NCBI RefSeq assembly: GCF_000178835.2
Contig: NC_015275.1
Location: 3,183,001-3,247,000 of the forward strand
Direction: 5' to 3'
Origin: Cellulosilyticum lentocellum DSM 5427
GTDB taxonomy: Bacteria > Bacillota > Clostridia > Lachnospirales > Cellulosilyticaceae
Length of the DNA: 64,000 nt
The position numbers and the translations under genes were made by a program. The notes beneath the pieces were generated by a model. It did not search any database, had not been told where the DNA came from, and was given only the letters and a program-made list of their open reading frames with translations. Below are positions 46,622-56,355 of this stretch, one piece after another (position 1 is the stretch's first letter; every line of letters starts with the position of its first letter).

Positions 46622-48121
46622 ATGACAACACAAAACACAAAAAAACTAACACTTACTTCTCTAGTTCTGATGATCTTTACCTCCGTCTACGGCTTTGCGA
46701 ATATGCCTAGAGCTTTTTATCTTATGGGGTATGGTGCTATTCCTTGGTATATTCTAGGAGCTCTAGCTTTCTTCTTACCTTATGCTTTTATGATGGCTGA
46801 ATATGGGGCTGCCTTTAAGCAAGAAAAAGGAGGAATCTATTCCTGGATGAGTGCTTCTATTGGACCTAAATATGCTTTTATCGGCACGTTTATGTGGTAT
46901 GCCTCCTATTTAATTTGGCAAGTTAATGTAGCTTCTAGTATATGGATTCCTTTGTCTAATGCACTATTTGGTGAAGACCGTACTGGCTTTCTTGCCATCG
47001 GTGGTTTAAATAGTACTCAAGTTATTGGCCTACTTGGCGTTCTTTGGATTATTATTGTAACTTATATTTCTTCTAAAGGTATTAGTTGGATTAAGCAAGT
47101 TGCTTCTGTGGGCGGTACTGCCATTATGTTTTTAAATGCCCTCCTTATTCTAGGTGGCTTTATTGTCTTAGCTTTAAATGGTGGTCAATTTGCTGAACCT
47201 ATCCAAACAGCTACACGTGCTTTTTATCAGTCTCCTAATCCCAATTATCAAACTTTACCTTCTATCTTTTCTTTTTTAACCTATGCTATTTTTGCTTACG
47301 GTGGTATTGAAGCTGTTGGTGGTTTGGTAGACCAGACTCATAAAGCTGAAGAAACTTTTCCTAAGGGAGTTGCTATTGCTGCTATTGTTATTTCCATAGG
47401 CTACTCCATAGGTATTTTCTGTAATGGTATCTTTATTAATTGGGATACTGTTCTTTCTAATGAAGGTGTTAATACCGCTAATGTTACTTATATTATCATG
47501 CAAAACTTAGGGTATGAATTAGCTACTGCCTTTGGTGCTGGCACTTCACTAGCTTTAAATATAGGTAATATTGTTGCCCGCCTTACAGGTCTGGCTATGT
47601 TCTTAGCTTTAACAGGTGCATTCTTTACACTTATTTATTCTCCACTTAAACAGCTCATTGAAGGTACTCCTGAAAAATTATGGCCGGGCAAATTAGGTGC
47701 CTTAAAAAATGATATGCCACTTAATGCTATGTATGTTCAAGGTGTTATTGTTTGTGTACTTATCTTATTTGTTTCTTTTGGTGGTGAAAGTGCTTCTGCT
47801 TTTTTTAATACACTTATTAATATGACGAATGTTGCTATGACTATTCCTTATATGTTTTTAGCTATTGCCTTTCCTTTCTTTAAGAAGAAAAGCCACATTC
47901 ATAAACCCTTTGAAATCTATAAAAGCTATGGTATTGCTTTAACAGCAACTATTATTGTAACTTGTGTGATTGGCTTTGCCAATATTTTCTCTATTATCGA
48001 GCCTGCCCTTATTAAAAATAAATTAATGGATACAATCTTTGCAGCTGCCGGACCTATTCTATTTTCTATTATAGCTTATGCATTATATACACAATATGAA
48101 AGAAAATATAATAGCCGTTAA
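46622..48121 (+). CDS. yjeM: APC-family amino acid permease, YjeM-like
   Basis: The 499 residues have about 12 membrane helices. The start LTLTSLVLMIFTSVYGFANM, then PRAFYLMGYGAIPWY and GGIYSWMSASIGPKYAFIG closely follow the E. coli YjeM pattern of the glutamate/GABA-antiporter branch. GGGAGG is 6 bases before the ATG at 46622; the longer frame from 46586 lacks a site. The substrate is not known. It is a single-gene unit, convergent with a small membrane protein gene. Confidence 0.9.
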   Translation: MTTQNTKKLTLTSLVLMIFTSVYGFANMPRAFYLMGYGAIPWYILGALAFFLPYAFMMAEYGAAFKQEKGGIYSWMSASIGPKYAFIGTFMWYASYLIWQVNVASSIWIPLSNALFGEDRTGFLAIGGLNSTQVIGLLGVLWIIIVTYISSKGISWIKQVASVGGTAIMFLNALLILGGFIVLALNGGQFAEPIQTATRAFYQSPNPNYQTLPSIFSFLTYAIFAYGGIEAVGGLVDQTHKAEETFPKGVAIAAIVISIGYSIGIFCNGIFINWDTVLSNEGVNTANVTYIIMQNLGYELATAFGAGTSLALNIGNIVARLTGLAMFLALTGAFFTLIYSPLKQLIEGTPEKLWPGKLGALKNDMPLNAMYVQGVIVCVLILFVSFGGESASAFFNTLINMTNVAMTIPYMFLAIAFPFFKKKSHIHKPFEIYKSYGIALTATIIVTCVIGFANIFSIIEPALIKNKLMDTIFAAAGPILFSIIAYALYTQYERKYNSR

Positions 48122-48160
48122 GAACTCGTTAAAATTATATAATCTTTGTTTTATTAGAAA

Positions 48161-48195
48161 ATAAAAAGACCATTGGAGTACAATGGTCTTTTTGC
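48161..48195. terminator. terminator after yjeM
   Basis: AAAAAGACCATTG (48163-48175) pairs perfectly with CAATGGTCTTTTT (48181-48193); it can serve both convergent genes. Confidence 0.93.
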
Positions 48196-48211
48196 TTGAT
48201 AGCTAAGCAGT

Positions 48212-48403
48212 TTACTTTTCTTCTTGTTCTAATTCGTAAACAATCACCTGTGTATCATGTGACTTATATTGCAAATAAAGAAACAATACTTGAGTAAGTA
48301 TACTGCAAATGATTAGTAACCCTGCTGCCATTAAAAGGATTCTTTTGACCATGATGATTTTATCTTTTTGAACGGAATCATGGCCTTGTCCCTTATTCTC
48401 CAC
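48212..48403 (-). CDS. small single-pass membrane protein, unknown
   Basis: A 63-residue protein with a polar N-terminus, one hydrophobic segment (about 20-44) and a charged tail ending ELEQEEK. It starts at GTG (48403) after AAGGGGG. The size and one-helix topology recall small divisome or sporulation proteins such as FtsL/DivIC, but no motif supports this. It lies downstream of proA by 54 bases on the same strand. Not recognised. Confidence 0.5.
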   Translation of the reverse strand: MENKGQGHDSVQKDKIIMVKRILLMAAGLLIICSILTQVLFLYLQYKSHDTQVIVYELEQEEK

Positions 48404-48457
48404 AGCTCATCCCCCTTAACTCGCTATTCGGTTATTTTCCCTTACTCAGTACTCTGT

Positions 48458-49741
48458 TTATATTAAACGTTTATGGGTAAAACTTTTCTTTCTAGTTGCA
48501 TAATCATTTACTACCTGTCCATGACCACATAATCTATATTTATAGATTAGAAGTCCCTCTAAACCTACAGGCCCCCTAGCATGGAGTTTAGAAGTACTAA
48601 TTCCTACTTCAGCACCAAATCCGTATCTGAATCCGTCACTAAAGCGTGTAGATACATTATGGAATACATTACCCGAATCTACTAGCATCATAAATTTTTC
48701 TGCTGATTCTTGGTTATCAGTCACAATACAATCTGTATGACCTGAACCATAGGTATTAATGTGGTTAATAGCTTCTTCTAAATCATCTACTATTTTAATA
48801 GAAAGAATATAATCTAAATACTCTGTTTTCCAATCTTCTTCTGTTGCAGCCTGTACTTCTATTAATTTTTGGGTACGTTCACAGCCTCTAATAGCTACAC
48901 CTTTAGCTTCTAAGCTTTTCTTCAATTTAGGCAAGAATGCACTTGCAATATCTTTGTGTACTAATAGTGTTTCTAACGCATTACATACAGCCACAGATTG
49001 TGTTTTTGAGTCAGTTACTACCTCTACTGCTAACTCAATATCTGCTGTTTTATCTACATACACATGGCAAATCCCATCAGCGTGTCCCATTACAGGAATA
49101 TTAGTATTCTTCATAATGTAACTTACAAAAGCATTAGACCCTCTTGGAATGAGTAAATCTATGTATTGATCCATTCCCAAGATTTGATTAACATCCTCTC
49201 TACTTTCTAAAAGTACAATCCAGCCCTCAGGTATACCTGCCTTAACGGAGGCTTCTCTTATAATTTCAAAAAGAATACGATTTGTTTCTTTTGCTTCTGA
49301 TCCACCTTTTAACAAAACAGCATTGCCACTTTTTAGTCCTAATGTTGAAATTTGTACTAATGCATCTGGGCGTGATTCAAATATAACACCAATAACCCCT
49401 ATTGGGCATGCTATTCTTGTTAGTATTAGTCCTTCATCTAGCTCTGTTTGCATTTGTACCTTGCCTACTGGCTCCTCAAGTCCAATAAGACTTTTAATAC
49501 CATCTACCACATCTTGTAATTTTTCTTCTGCAAACTTTAATCTTTTCATAAGAGGAGCCTCTAAACCTTGCTCTTCACTATTTTTTAAGTCAATCGCATT
49601 TGCAGCTTTAATACGCTCTACATTTTCTAAGAGAGCTTCACTAATAGCTTGTAATGCCTGGTTTTTTGTAGCTCCATCTATGGCTGCTAACTGAATAGCT
49701 GCTGCCCTAGCCTGTTTAGCTGCTTGAATAATATCCATCAT
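48458..49741 (-). CDS. proA: gamma-glutamyl phosphate reductase
   Basis: Reduces glutamyl-5-phosphate to the semialdehyde in proline synthesis. The 427 residues belong to the aldehyde dehydrogenase superfamily: PIGVIGVIFESRPDALVQIS (about 107-126), LLKGGSEAKETN (about 135-146), the catalytic Cys in SVAVCNALETLLV (about 251-263) and the C-terminal GPVGLEGLLIYKY (about 398-410). The frame extends to 49765, but AAGGAGG precedes the ATG pair at 49741/49738. Its usual partner proB is not adjacent, which is unusual. Confidence 0.96.
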   Translation of the reverse strand: MMDIIQAAKQARAAAIQLAAIDGATKNQALQAISEALLENVERIKAANAIDLKNSEEQGLEAPLMKRLKFAEEKLQDVVDGIKSLIGLEEPVGKVQMQTELDEGLILTRIACPIGVIGVIFESRPDALVQISTLGLKSGNAVLLKGGSEAKETNRILFEIIREASVKAGIPEGWIVLLESREDVNQILGMDQYIDLLIPRGSNAFVSYIMKNTNIPVMGHADGICHVYVDKTADIELAVEVVTDSKTQSVAVCNALETLLVHKDIASAFLPKLKKSLEAKGVAIRGCERTQKLIEVQAATEEDWKTEYLDYILSIKIVDDLEEAINHINTYGSGHTDCIVTDNQESAEKFMMLVDSGNVFHNVSTRFSDGFRYGFGAEVGISTSKLHARGPVGLEGLLIYKYRLCGHGQVVNDYATRKKSFTHKRLI

Positions 49742-49778
49742 GTTCCCTCCTTCGACTTTAAACATCCTACTATAAATA

Positions 49779-49964
49779 ATTGAATGCTTTTATCATATAG
49801 GAATAAAAGCACTCAATTCTAATAACTCTTTGCATCCTATCTATTTCAAAATACATTAGTTTATATGACAGGATAGATGTTGAATGACAACATTACTACA
49901 ATTTAACACTTATATTATATGGTTTATAAATAGATGTCAATTTAATTTAACATCTATTTATAAA
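49779..49964 (-). repeat. cluster of three hairpins between ligA and proA
   Basis: ATTGAATGCTTTTAT pairs with ATAAAAGCACTCAAT (about 49780-49817), ATGTTG pairs with CAACAT (49878-49894), and TTTATAAATAGATGT (49923-49937) pairs perfectly with ACATCTATTTATAAA (49950-49964). The last may end ligA transcription (although there is no clean T-run), and the first may lie in the proA leader. No gene fits the 284-base gap. Confidence 0.55.
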
Positions 49965-50025
49965 GATATTTTGATATTTTCTAATAATTTTCAACTTTTT
50001 ATTATTAATCAACATATTTTCATTA

Positions 50026-51975
50026 TCACTCTATTATTTCGAGAAATTGTGCTTCTGTTAAAATAGGAATACCTAGCTCCTTTGCCTTCTTATTCTTACT
50101 AGAATTTGACTCACTATCATTATTAATCAGATAATCTGTATTTTTACTAACAGATCCCGTTACCTTGCCACCTAATGTTTCTATTTTAGCTTGAAGTTCT
50201 TTTCTATTTTTAAAGTAATTCACATCACCTGTAATAACAAAAGTTTTATTTAAAATAGGTGATTCTTGAGATATCGTAACATTTTCTAGTTTAAAATGTA
50301 TTTCTTTTACTAGGGTTTCTAACATTGCTTTGTTTTCTTCTAAATTGAAGTACTCCTCAAATTCCTTAGCAATAACTGGCCCTACACCATCTATTGTGAT
50401 AAGCTGCTCATAGCGTGCTTTCATCATCTCGTCTAACTCGTTATTAAAATGCTTGCAAATAAGCTTAGCAGTTCCTAATCCTACTTGTGCTATACCTAAG
50501 GCATATACAAAGTTAGCTAACGCTACATCTCTTGATTTATTAATAGATTTAATAAGCTTATCAAAGGATTTCTTTCCTAATCCTTCCATTTCAATAACTT
50601 CAGCTTCATATCGATCTAGATGATATAAGGAAGTGAAATCCTTTAAATAGCCTTTTTCTAGTAACTTCTCAATAGTGGCTTCTGATAAACCTTCAATGTT
50701 CATAGCATCTCTTGTTGTAAAATGAGCAAGTGCTCTTAAACGTTGCGCTTTACAGTTACTATTAGGACAAATAAGTGTTTTAGCCTCTTTTTCTTTCATA
50801 ATCATGGTATGAGCACCACAAACAGGGCAAACTTCTGGTATTTCTACATTAGCACTTTGAGTAAGATTTTCTGCAATTTGAGGAATGATCATATTGGCCT
50901 TATAAACTTTTATGGTATCCCCAATACCTAACTTTAATTCTTCTAAGATACTCAGATTGTGTACACTAGCTCTTTCTACGGTAGTTCCTTCAATCTCAAC
51001 AGGTTCAAAAATAGCTACTGGATTAATAAGACCTGTTCTTGAAGTGTTCCATTCCATTTCTAATAACTTCGTTTCTACAATCTCATCTTGCCATTTGAAA
51101 GCAATTGCATCTTTTGGGAATTTAGCGGTTTCTCCTAATGATGCTGAGTACTCACGATCATTATAAGTAAGTACTAACCCATCTGAAGCAAAGGGTTGAG
51201 ACTTAATCGCTTCCGCAAAGTAAGCTACTGTTTCTTCTATATTATTAGCTGTCACATGCTTATACTCTACTACTTTAAATCCTCTCGCTTTAAGCCATTC
51301 TAATTGCTCTGCTTTTGTTGCTACATCCGGTCCACCCTCTACTAAAGTAAAGGCATATAACCTTACATTTCTACCAGCTGTAATTTGTGGATTAAGCTGC
51401 CTCACACTTCCACTACATAAGTTTCTTGGATTTTTATACTTTTCTTCTTTTTCTCCTAGTCCTTCATTAATACGTTCAAAGTCGCTATAAGTAATAATAG
51501 CTTCTCCTCTTAATACAACACGTTCTTTGTAATCAATAGCAAGAGGTAATTCCTTAAAAGTTTTTGCATTATTAGTAATTTCCTCTCCTACTGATCCATT
51601 TCCTCTTGTTACAGCACTTACAAGCTGTCCTTCTTCATAAATGCAAACAATGGTAAGCCCATCAAGTTTCCATGAAAGTAAACCTTCTTGATTTCCTAAA
51701 AAAGCTTTTAATTTACTTACTTCTTTTGTTTTATCTAAAGAAAGCATCCGTTTAGGATGTGTGATTTTAGGTAAACTGCTAGCTATTTCATAACCTACTT
51801 TTTGTGTTACACTGCCTGCTAATATGATACCCGTTTCTTCTTCTAACCTTTTTAGTTCATCATAGAACTTATCATATTCATAGTTACTCATGACTTCTCT
51901 ATCTTCTTGTTCATAAGCATATGCTGCTTTTCCTAGCACGTCGACTAATTCTTTCATGCGCTCAACAGCCTTCAT
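50026..51975 (-). CDS. ligA: NAD-dependent DNA ligase
   Basis: Seals nicks in replication and repair. The 649 residues show an N-terminal NMN-binding domain (YDKFYDELKRLEEETG, about 34-49), the adenylation lysine in LLSWKLDGLTIV (about 100-111), an OB fold, a zinc finger (CPVCGA ... CPNSNC, about 388-415), an HhH region (about 430-560) and a BRCT domain (about 570-649). The catalytic motif is KLDG rather than the usual KxDG with Ala/Ile. Near pcrA, as in Bacillus. GAGGTGAAACA precedes the ATG. Confidence 0.97.
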   Translation of the reverse strand: MKAVERMKELVDVLGKAAYAYEQEDREVMSNYEYDKFYDELKRLEEETGIILAGSVTQKVGYEIASSLPKITHPKRMLSLDKTKEVSKLKAFLGNQEGLLSWKLDGLTIVCIYEEGQLVSAVTRGNGSVGEEITNNAKTFKELPLAIDYKERVVLRGEAIITYSDFERINEGLGEKEEKYKNPRNLCSGSVRQLNPQITAGRNVRLYAFTLVEGGPDVATKAEQLEWLKARGFKVVEYKHVTANNIEETVAYFAEAIKSQPFASDGLVLTYNDREYSASLGETAKFPKDAIAFKWQDEIVETKLLEMEWNTSRTGLINPVAIFEPVEIEGTTVERASVHNLSILEELKLGIGDTIKVYKANMIIPQIAENLTQSANVEIPEVCPVCGAHTMIMKEKEAKTLICPNSNCKAQRLRALAHFTTRDAMNIEGLSEATIEKLLEKGYLKDFTSLYHLDRYEAEVIEMEGLGKKSFDKLIKSINKSRDVALANFVYALGIAQVGLGTAKLICKHFNNELDEMMKARYEQLITIDGVGPVIAKEFEEYFNLEENKAMLETLVKEIHFKLENVTISQESPILNKTFVITGDVNYFKNRKELQAKIETLGGKVTGSVSKNTDYLINNDSESNSSKNKKAKELGIPILTEAQFLEIIE

Positions 51976-52082
51976 TGTTTCACCTCTTCTTTTAAACCTT
52001 TTATACTTTTATAGTTAAGATATGTGTTATATTTCGTTTTTATTAGTTTCACTTCTATTATAATAGAAAACTCCCCAAAATA

Positions 52083-52116
52083 TAATAGCTCCAAAAAGTA
52101 AAGTTACCTTTTGGAG
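52083..52116 (-). terminator. hairpin after the PsiE-like gene
   Basis: GCTCCAAAAAGTAA and TTACCTTTTGGAGC pair on either side of AG; the T-tract on the minus strand is weak (TATTATATTTT). Confidence 0.65.
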
Positions 52117-52127
52117 CCAAGTCTCCC

Positions 52128-52571
52128 TTAACTTTCCTTAAGCTTAGCCTTAGCAGGATCAATCGGACACCTTTCGCATTTATTACCAAAGTACCTTTTA
52201 ATAATAAATAAAATAGCTATGGCAATAATGCCTAATAATAAATCTATTGCACCACCATGACTAACCACTAATTTTCTAGCAATAGCGAAGAGTAATACAT
52301 CAATCGTACTCCCTACTGTATGCTTGGAAATCATCTTAATAAATTCAACACCGATAATCAGTTGCAATCCAGTCGCTAAATACTCTTCCACAGGCATTGT
52401 AATATCTGGTGCTATTAATGCTACTTTCCCCATAGCAATCAGCTCTGTTCCTAAATTAATAGCGCCTATTAAAATCCCTATAAGAAGTAAGGCACTAATC
52501 AAGATTTCCACATAAGATGCTGCTTTTGCCATGATACTTCTTAATAATTTTTTGGTATTTCCTTCTACCAT
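52128..52571 (-). CDS. PsiE-like small membrane protein
   Basis: The 147 residues have four hydrophobic segments (about 17-40, 48-65, 70-85, 105-128). The block GVEFIKMISKHTVGSTIDVL, followed by AIARKLVVSH, resembles the phosphate-starvation-inducible PsiE family. The tail is polar with two Cys (NKCERCPIDP). Function is unknown. It sits between ligA and pcrA on the same strand. The assignment is by motif similarity only. Confidence 0.6.
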   Translation of the reverse strand: MVEGNTKKLLRSIMAKAASYVEILISALLLIGILIGAINLGTELIAMGKVALIAPDITMPVEEYLATGLQLIIGVEFIKMISKHTVGSTIDVLLFAIARKLVVSHGGAIDLLLGIIAIAILFIIKRYFGNKCERCPIDPAKAKLKES

Positions 52572-52709
52572 ACCTTCTCCTTCAATGCTTTGTTATTAGC
52601 TTTGTTCTAGTTCTCTTTTGATTTTTTATTTATTATCTAACTCTATTTTCTTTATTACTTCTTATTCTCTTGATTTGTATCAATTTGCTATTTACTTTAA
52701 TGGCTTACT

Positions 52710-55055
52710 TTACAGTTTCTTTAATTTAGCAAAACGTGTGCTTAACTGCTTAATATCACCATTTTCAAAAGCAATGGTTACAAAAATATCATTATTCACC
52801 TTATCAACAGATTGAATAGTTCCCTTTCCAAATTTCATATGGCTTATTGTATCTCCTGCTACAAAGTCTGCTACTGGCTCTGGTATATTATCCAGTTTTT
52901 TACCTATATTTCCTAGCATACCAACCTTTTTAAAACTTGGTAAGCCAGGCTTTTCTGGTACCCTTGTGGCAAAACTACGTTTTTCTGGTGCCGTTGCAGT
53001 AGTGGCAGTAAAGCTTCTTTTCTCTACTCCACCTTCAAAACCACCTGTGAAGTTTTTCTTTTCTTCAAAATGAGAGCTTGTAAACGCCTGTCTATTGCCT
53101 CTGCTATCATTTTCCTTATCTAGCTGTGCTAAATTTGTTACTTCTTTGGGAAGCTCTCTAATGAAACGTGATGGCGCACTATATTGAGTACGTCCAAACA
53201 TTGTTCTTTGGTCTGCATAAAGCATAAATAATTTTTCTCTAGCTCTTGTGATTCCCACATAGCAAAGACGTCTTTCTTCTTCTAGCTTATCATCACCTTC
53301 TGTTAAACTCATGTAACTTGGGAATAAGCCTTCTTCCACCCCTGGCATGAATACAACTGGGAATTCTAGTCCCTTAGCACTATGAAGTGTCATAAGGACT
53401 ACTGAGTTACTATCTTCATCATAATTATCAATATCTGCTACTAGAGCTACTTCTTCTAAGAATTCTCCAAGGCTTGGATCTTCCGCTGTTTCCATATAGT
53501 GAATAGTTTTAGAAACAAGTTCATCAATATTACTTAAACGGTCTTCTGCTGTATCACCTTCTGTCATACGAATGTGATTTCTAAACTCTGTTTTTTCTAT
53601 AATTGTTTCAAGTAAAAGCTTAATATCATTTTCTTCAGCTAGTTCTTGTAATTCATCTATTAAACCAGTAAAACCAAGTACCTTTTGACTTGGCCCTGCT
53701 CCTAAAATACCCATTTCTTTGCAGAGTCTGGCTGCTTCTAAAAAGTCCATTTGATTTCGCTCAGCATACTCCTCAATGTTATTAACACTAGCAGCCCCAA
53801 TTCCTCTTTTAGGTACATTAATAATACGCTTAATAGCAATATCATCTTTACTATTACATACAACCTTTAAGTAGCTAACTAAGTCTTTAATTTCTTTACG
53901 TTCATAGAAACGTGTACCACCTAATAAACGGTAAGGAATAGCTCCTGTAATGAGTTTTTCTTCCAGTACACGTGATTGTGCATTAGTACGATATAAAATA
54001 GCAAAGTCTTTATACTCACGTTCCCCATTTTCTATAGCATGAATGATAGTATTAGCAATAGTCTCTGCTTCTTGATATTCGTTATTTGTTGGAATAATAG
54101 AGATATTTTCGCCTTCTTCACTTTCTGTCCAAAGTGCTTTTGCTTTTCTACCTTTATTATGAGCAACCACACTATTAGCTGCATCCAGTATGTTTTTAGT
54201 CGAACGGTAATTTTGTTCAAGCTTAATAACCGTTGCATCAGCAAAGTCTTTTTCAAAACCTAAAATATTAGTAATATCTGCACCACGCCAGCCATAAATA
54301 GACTGGTCATCATCACCTACTACACATAAATTCTGATACCCCTGTGCTAGCATTTCTACAAGCTTGTACTGAGCACCATTAGTATCCTGATACTCATCTA
54401 CTAAAATATAACGGAACTTACTTTGATAATAATCTAATACATCTGGACACTCTTTAAAGAGTAAATAAGTATTAACAAGTAAATCATCGAAATCCATCGC
54501 GTTATTCTCTTTTAATTTACCTTGATACTTCTCATAAATCTTAGCAAGCATTTTTTCTCTATAATCATCCCCAGCATTCATTATTGCTAATTTAGGGGTT
54601 TCTAGTTTATTTTTTTTACTACTAATAGCCCCCATAACAGTTCCTACAGGGAAGTTTTTCTCACTTATATCAAGAGCCTTTAGAGTATCTTTAATAAGCG
54701 TCTTCTGATCGCTTGTATCATAAATAGTAAAGAAACGTGAATAACCTAAACGTTCTCCATACCGTCTTAAAATACGTACACACATAGAGTGGAAGGTACT
54801 TACCCACATTTCATTAACAGCATCTTCAGCCACTAAGTTTCCTATTCTTTCTTTCATTTCCTTTGCAGCTTTATTGGTAAAGGTAATAGCTAAAATAGAC
54901 CAAGGCTTTACCCCTTTATTTTCTACTAAATGAGCAATACGGTGTGTTAGCACTCTTGTTTTTCCTGATCCCGCTCCTGCCAAAATCAGAAGAGGACCTT
55001 CTGTATGCAATACGGCTTCTTTTTGTCTTTCATTAAGTCCTTTTGTAAAATCCAT
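52710..55055 (-). CDS. pcrA: ATP-dependent DNA helicase PcrA
   Basis: A superfamily 1 3'-5' helicase involved in repair and plasmid replication. The 781 residues contain, in order, Q motif GLNERQKEAV (about 5-14), Walker A AGAGSGKTRV (about 27-36), DEYQDTNGAQY (about 223-233), VGDDDQSIYGWRGAD (about 247-261), LEQNYRS (about 278-284) and VVLMTLHSAKGLEFPVVF (about 552-569). The C-terminal basic/Gly-rich tail leads to a Tudor-like fold that binds RNA polymerase (GDTISHMKFGKGTI, about 740-753). Just upstream lies yerC. Confidence 0.98.
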   Translation of the reverse strand: MDFTKGLNERQKEAVLHTEGPLLILAGAGSGKTRVLTHRIAHLVENKGVKPWSILAITFTNKAAKEMKERIGNLVAEDAVNEMWVSTFHSMCVRILRRYGERLGYSRFFTIYDTSDQKTLIKDTLKALDISEKNFPVGTVMGAISSKKNKLETPKLAIMNAGDDYREKMLAKIYEKYQGKLKENNAMDFDDLLVNTYLLFKECPDVLDYYQSKFRYILVDEYQDTNGAQYKLVEMLAQGYQNLCVVGDDDQSIYGWRGADITNILGFEKDFADATVIKLEQNYRSTKNILDAANSVVAHNKGRKAKALWTESEEGENISIIPTNNEYQEAETIANTIIHAIENGEREYKDFAILYRTNAQSRVLEEKLITGAIPYRLLGGTRFYERKEIKDLVSYLKVVCNSKDDIAIKRIINVPKRGIGAASVNNIEEYAERNQMDFLEAARLCKEMGILGAGPSQKVLGFTGLIDELQELAEENDIKLLLETIIEKTEFRNHIRMTEGDTAEDRLSNIDELVSKTIHYMETAEDPSLGEFLEEVALVADIDNYDEDSNSVVLMTLHSAKGLEFPVVFMPGVEEGLFPSYMSLTEGDDKLEEERRLCYVGITRAREKLFMLYADQRTMFGRTQYSAPSRFIRELPKEVTNLAQLDKENDSRGNRQAFTSSHFEEKKNFTGGFEGGVEKRSFTATTATAPEKRSFATRVPEKPGLPSFKKVGMLGNIGKKLDNIPEPVADFVAGDTISHMKFGKGTIQSVDKVNNDIFVTIAFENGDIKQLSTRFAKLKKL

Positions 55056-55090
55056 CTTTCTTTTCTCCTTTAAGTTTGAACTCAGGGAAA

Positions 55091-55114
55091 AATAAAACAG
55101 CCTTTTAAGCTGTC
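55091..55114 (-). terminator. terminator between yerC and pcrA
   Basis: ACAGCC/AGCTGT (55097-55113) forms a short stem, followed on the minus strand by TTTTATTTTT. It suggests that pcrA has its own promoter or receives read-through. Confidence 0.7.
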
Positions 55115-55141
55115 TTATTTGTTTTATGATGAGGCTTTCAA

Positions 55142-55432
55142 TTACTTTTTGCCTACTCTATCTAATATTAATTTATAACCATCTGAACCATAGCTTAAAC
55201 ATCTATTTACTCTACTAATAGTAGCTGTTGAAGCATGAGTAATTTGCTGTATATCTTGATAAGTCTTCTTTTGTTGTAGCATTTTAGCCACTTCTAGGCG
55301 CTGTGCGAGAGATTTAATCTCATTTACTGTACATATATCCTCGAAAAAAGCATAGCATTCCTCCACATTTTCCAGTGTCAAAATGGCTTCAAATAGTTTA
55401 TCTGTTACATCATCTTTGATTTTTGAATTCAT
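55142..55432 (-). CDS. yerC: YerC/TrpR-related DNA-binding protein
   Basis: The 96 residues are the usual length of the YerC/YecD group. The TrpR-like helix-turn-helix reads SLAQRLEVAKMLQQKKTYQD (about 41-60), followed by IQQITHASTATISRVNRCLS (about 61-80). Members are predicted repressors with no known ligand. In Bacillus the gene is also beside pcrA, so synteny supports the call. The PHP gene is 60 bases upstream. Confidence 0.9.
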   Translation of the reverse strand: MNSKIKDDVTDKLFEAILTLENVEECYAFFEDICTVNEIKSLAQRLEVAKMLQQKKTYQDIQQITHASTATISRVNRCLSYGSDGYKLILDRVGKK

Positions 55433-55492
55433 TTCCTACTAATCGCCCTTTCGCCATATTGTTTACTTTATCATTGTACAGTAATAAATTGA

Positions 55493-56215
55493 TTATTTCA
55501 ATCTCTTTTGGGAAATAAAGTCTACAAGTGCTTCTGGATTTGTATTTAATACTAACGTCTCTGGAAAGTCTAGTTCTTCAAGTAGCATAATAGATTCTTC
55601 GAACCCACCTACCACACTCATATGATGTGCATCCGAACCTAAAACAACAGGCATTTCATAGGCTTTACAGTAGGTAAGTAACTCTATTAAACTTTCTCTT
55701 ACCCCAGGTCTAAAGCTAGTTGGTTTTAAAGAAGCATTGTTTACCTCTAAAAGTGTTCCTGTTGCTTTTGCCATTTTTACAATACGTTCAAAATCTAGGG
55801 GATATCTACTATCTCCTGGATGTCCAATGATTGAAATATATGGATTTTGCATCACTTTCTCAAGACCTCTTGTCACAGTCTCCACATCTGCAAAATCAAT
55901 GCATGGTGGATGAAAGCTAGCAATAGCCATATCTAGTTCACCAAGGAGCTCCTCATCTACATCTAAATGTCCCTCATAATCTATGATATTAGCTTCTGCT
56001 CCTCTTAAAATTTTCACACCATCAATCTCATCTGGTAAACTTCTTAAGTTAGCAAAGTGAAAAGCATGCGCTCCACCGGGCATACCTTCAGTATGATCTG
56101 TAGTGGCTATAAGCTTTAACCCTTTTTCACTTGCTGCTTTTATATTTTCTGTAATCGTACTATAAGCATGTCCGCTTGCTATAGTATGCGTATGAATATC
56201 AGCTAAAATTTTCAT
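55493..56215 (-). CDS. PHP-domain phosphatase, YcdX-like
   Basis: A cytoplasmic metal-dependent phosphoesterase with a seven-stranded PHP barrel. Of 240 residues, metal ligands are in DIHTHTIASGHAYST (about 6-20), ATTDHTEGMPGG (about 37-48), GAEANIID (about 72-79), IASFHPPC (about 99-106), IGHPGDSRY (about 134-142) and VLGSDAHH (about 191-198). This is the YcdX pattern, distinct from HisJ encoded at 40679-41476. The substrate is not known. Confidence 0.92.
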   Translation of the reverse strand: MKILADIHTHTIASGHAYSTITENIKAASEKGLKLIATTDHTEGMPGGAHAFHFANLRSLPDEIDGVKILRGAEANIIDYEGHLDVDEELLGELDMAIASFHPPCIDFADVETVTRGLEKVMQNPYISIIGHPGDSRYPLDFERIVKMAKATGTLLEVNNASLKPTSFRPGVRESLIELLTYCKAYEMPVVLGSDAHHMSVVGGFEESIMLLEELDFPETLVLNTNPEALVDFISQKRLK

Positions 56216-56355
56216 TTTTTATATCCCTTCGTTTAAAGTATACTTTATTATAACATAATTTCTCATATAAAAATTGTATTTCGACATATTGCTTATTAGT
56301 TGCTTGTGCTTTATAGTAATAGGAGATTAATTATTAACTGCTTCAGGAGAGTTTC

